NCBI GenBank assembly: GCA_004213885.1
Contig: SGYL01000001.1
Coordinates: 349,920 to 413,919 of the forward strand
DNA: 64,000 bases
DNA from: Alphaproteobacteria bacterium
Lineage (GTDB): Bacteria > Pseudomonadota > Alphaproteobacteria > Puniceispirillales > Marisalimonadaceae
Direction of reading: 5' to 3'
The notes under the pieces were generated by a model. The model did not search any database. It was given only the letters and a program-made list of their open reading frames with translations, and was not told where the DNA came from. Both the position numbers and the translations under genes were made by a program. Every line of letters begins with the position of its first letter. The first letter of the stretch is position 1. This document shows positions 62,267 to 64,000 of this stretch, piece by piece.

Positions 62267-64000
62267 ATGGATGATTTAAATCAAAACCCTAAATTAGGTT
62301 CAGCAGATAGACCTAATTCTTATATTGGACGAAGTGTACCAAGAGAAAGAGCTAAAAAACTTTTAGAAGGTAAAGGTAAATATGTAGATGACATACTCTT
62401 ACCTAGAATGGTTCATTTAAGTTATGTTAGATCACCACTTGCACATGCAAAAATAAAATCTATTAACATAGAGAATGCAAAAAAAATTCCTGGTGTATTA
62501 AATATTTTTACAATTAATGATATTGAAAAAGTTTGTTCTCCTTGGCAAGGCGTTCTTGGTCATTTAGGTGAAATGCGTTCCCCAACTCAATACCCTCTTG
62601 CAAAAGATGTTGTTAGATGGCAGGGTGAACCTGTTGTTGTAGTAGTTGCTAATAAAAGAGCAGTGGCAGAAGATGCTTCAGAACTGGTTGAGATAGATTA
62701 TGAAGATCTTGATGCTCAATTAGATATGGAAACTGCTATGGATAAATCAACAAAAGTTATCCATGATGATCTAGGAAATAATCTTTTTTGGACCAGAACT
62801 GTTAATCAAGGTGATGTTAGCGAAGCATTTAAAAAGTCTCATATTGTAGAGGAGGTTACTCTTAATTTTGCAAGACATACAGGAGTTACATTAGAAACAA
62901 GAGCAATTGTAGCAGACTGGGACTCTTCGGAAGAAAGAATGACTATTTATCACAATGGTCAAGCACCTCATATGATGCAGTCGATAATAGCAAAGCATTT
63001 AAATATATCTGAAGGATTAGTTCGGATTATTAGTTGTGACGTAGGAGGTTCATTTGGTATAAAGGTTCATGTTTACCCAGATGAAATGGTTGCGGTTGCA
63101 GTTTCTAAACTTTTAAAAAGACCTGTGAAATTTGTAGCTGATAGACTAGAAAGCTATTCAACTGACATTCATTCAAGATGCCACAAGATTTCAGGTAAAA
63201 TAGGAGTAGATGACAAAGGTAAAATACTTGCAATTGAAATAGATGATTTATCTGGAATTGGACCTTTTAGTGTTTATCCAAGAACATCAGCTATCGAAAC
63301 AAATCAAGTTTTAAATCTTTCTGCAGCTTCCTATGTTGTTCCAAACTATAAGGCAAAAGGTACAGTAGTATTTCAGAATAAAACGCCAATGTGTCAATAT
63401 AGAGCAGTAGGTCATCCTATTGCAGTGGCAATCACTGAAGCATTGGTTGATAAAGCTGCTAACTTATTAGGCATAGATCGTTATGAATTTAGAAAGAGAA
63501 ATTTAATACCTGATAACTCTTACCCTACGAAAACCCCGTCAGGAGTACCCTTAGAGGATTTATCACATCAAGCTTGTATAGAAAAACTTAAAGATATGAT
63601 GAATATTCCTGAGTTAGAGAAATATAAAAAAGAATCTTTGGCAATTGGAAAATATAAAGGTTTTTCAATTATTAATATGGTCGAGGTAACAAATCCTAGC
63701 CCTGCATTTTATGGTGTAGGTGGTGCACCAATTTCATCTCAAGATGGAGCATCAATTAGATTAGAAGGATCTGGAGCAGTCCATATATCAACTTCTATAA
63801 CTGAACAAGGCCAGGGCACTGAAGCAGTAATGCAACAAATTGCTGCTGATCAACTTGGTGTAAAGGTTGATACTGTAAGAGTTACTCATGGAGATACTGA
63901 CGCAACGCCTTATGGCGGTGGGACATGGGCTTCACGAGGTGTAGGAATTGGTGGTGAAGCTGTTTTAAAAGCTTCTAGAAAATTGAAAGAAAATATTTTG
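62267..64000 (+). CDS. Molybdopterin-binding large subunit, xanthine/CO dehydrogenase family, partial
   Basis: The gene starts at 62267 and runs off the window, giving 578 codons of about 770. Family features are GRSVPRERAKKLLEGKGKYVDD at the start, SYVRSPLAHAKI, and HTGVTLETRAIVADW near residue 205. The active-site loop near residue 377 reads QYRAVGHPIA. Form I CO dehydrogenase has AYRCSFR and form II has AYRGAGR at this position; neither fits. It is therefore a xanthine dehydrogenase-like hydroxylase whose substrate is not known. Confidence 0.92.
   Translation, partial: MDDLNQNPKLGSADRPNSYIGRSVPRERAKKLLEGKGKYVDDILLPRMVHLSYVRSPLAHAKIKSINIENAKKIPGVLNIFTINDIEKVCSPWQGVLGHLGEMRSPTQYPLAKDVVRWQGEPVVVVVANKRAVAEDASELVEIDYEDLDAQLDMETAMDKSTKVIHDDLGNNLFWTRTVNQGDVSEAFKKSHIVEEVTLNFARHTGVTLETRAIVADWDSSEERMTIYHNGQAPHMMQSIIAKHLNISEGLVRIISCDVGGSFGIKVHVYPDEMVAVAVSKLLKRPVKFVADRLESYSTDIHSRCHKISGKIGVDDKGKILAIEIDDLSGIGPFSVYPRTSAIETNQVLNLSAASYVVPNYKAKGTVVFQNKTPMCQYRAVGHPIAVAITEALVDKAANLLGIDRYEFRKRNLIPDNSYPTKTPSGVPLEDLSHQACIEKLKDMMNIPELEKYKKESLAIGKYKGFSIINMVEVTNPSPAFYGVGGAPISSQDGASIRLEGSGAVHISTSITEQGQGTEAVMQQIAADQLGVKVDTVRVTHGDTDATPYGGGTWASRGVGIGGEAVLKASRKLKENIL

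Noticed and set aside
60941..64000. Annotation as aerobic carbon monoxide dehydrogenase (coxMSL)
   Set aside because: The large-subunit active-site loop does not match form I or form II, so only the general hydroxylase family is supported.

Overview
The window is a gene-dense, strongly AT-rich stretch (roughly 30% G+C by eye). It holds about 70 protein-coding genes, no tRNA or rRNA, no insertion sequence, no CRISPR and no prophage. The longest gap without a gene is about 210 bases (53156-53368). TGA is used as a stop, so the standard bacterial code applies. The recG-sdhE-mfd arrangement, two kinds of TRAP transporter, the CO/xanthine-dehydrogenase-type hydroxylase, the DUF1800/DUF1501 pair and many SDR, GST and amidohydrolase genes point to a streamlined marine alphaproteobacterium of the SAR11/HIMB59/AEGEAN-169 kind. 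The lineage is an inference from gene content and base composition only. The only regulators of transcription in 64 kb are one PhoR/PhoB-type pair, which also fits a streamlined genome.

Layout. 1-8339: inositol-phosphatase tail, SDR, mazG, a DUF502 membrane protein, recG, sdhE and mfd (housekeeping and DNA repair). 8336-13058: lipoprotein, glyoxalase, then a tight + strand run of a DSD1-type PLP enzyme, a photolyase relative, an exported MsrA and a TerB/DnaJ protein (stress and repair). 13055-16845: tesA back to back with the ybbA-ybbP ABC system, their start codons sharing one CATG. 16877-25791: small secreted proteins, DUF3108, a DMT exporter, PCuAC copper chaperone, YeiH-type transporter, hydrolase, ung and the DUF1800-DUF1501 export pair. 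25823-31943: SDRs, GST, a YadGH-like ABC exporter, a SIR2-like protein, thioesterase and an enolase-superfamily enzyme.

32000-35544 contains a small heat shock gene whose leader looks like a ROSE RNA thermometer behind a heat-shock-type promoter, and a TAXI-type TRAP transporter. 35527-42659 holds mixed metabolic genes (FkbM-like methyltransferase, HugZ-like, MFS, SMP-30, D-aminoacylase-like, mmsA). 42664-50822 is a minus-strand catabolic block: amidase, CMD-family protein, M19 dipeptidase, two uncharacterised proteins (554 aa and a DUF3726-like 207 aa) and a complete DctPQM TRAP transporter. 50855-53155: apt-mtnN purine salvage, a PuuD-like membrane protein without cytochrome domain, and sodB. 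53369-56005: quinone oxidoreductase, GST and Gfo/Idh/MocA operon. 56063-57871: phoR-phoB, each preceded by a Pho-box-like direct repeat. 57905-64000: PfkB kinase, YdcF, PuuE-like deacetylase, OsmC, and a molybdenum hydroxylase operon in medium-small-large order whose large subunit runs off the window.

The items most worth following are the ROSE-like thermometer with its promoter, the photolyase that has lost three of four iron-sulfur cysteines, the Pho-box pair with a soluble kinase, and the amidase/dipeptidase/TRAP block with two uncharacterised proteins.
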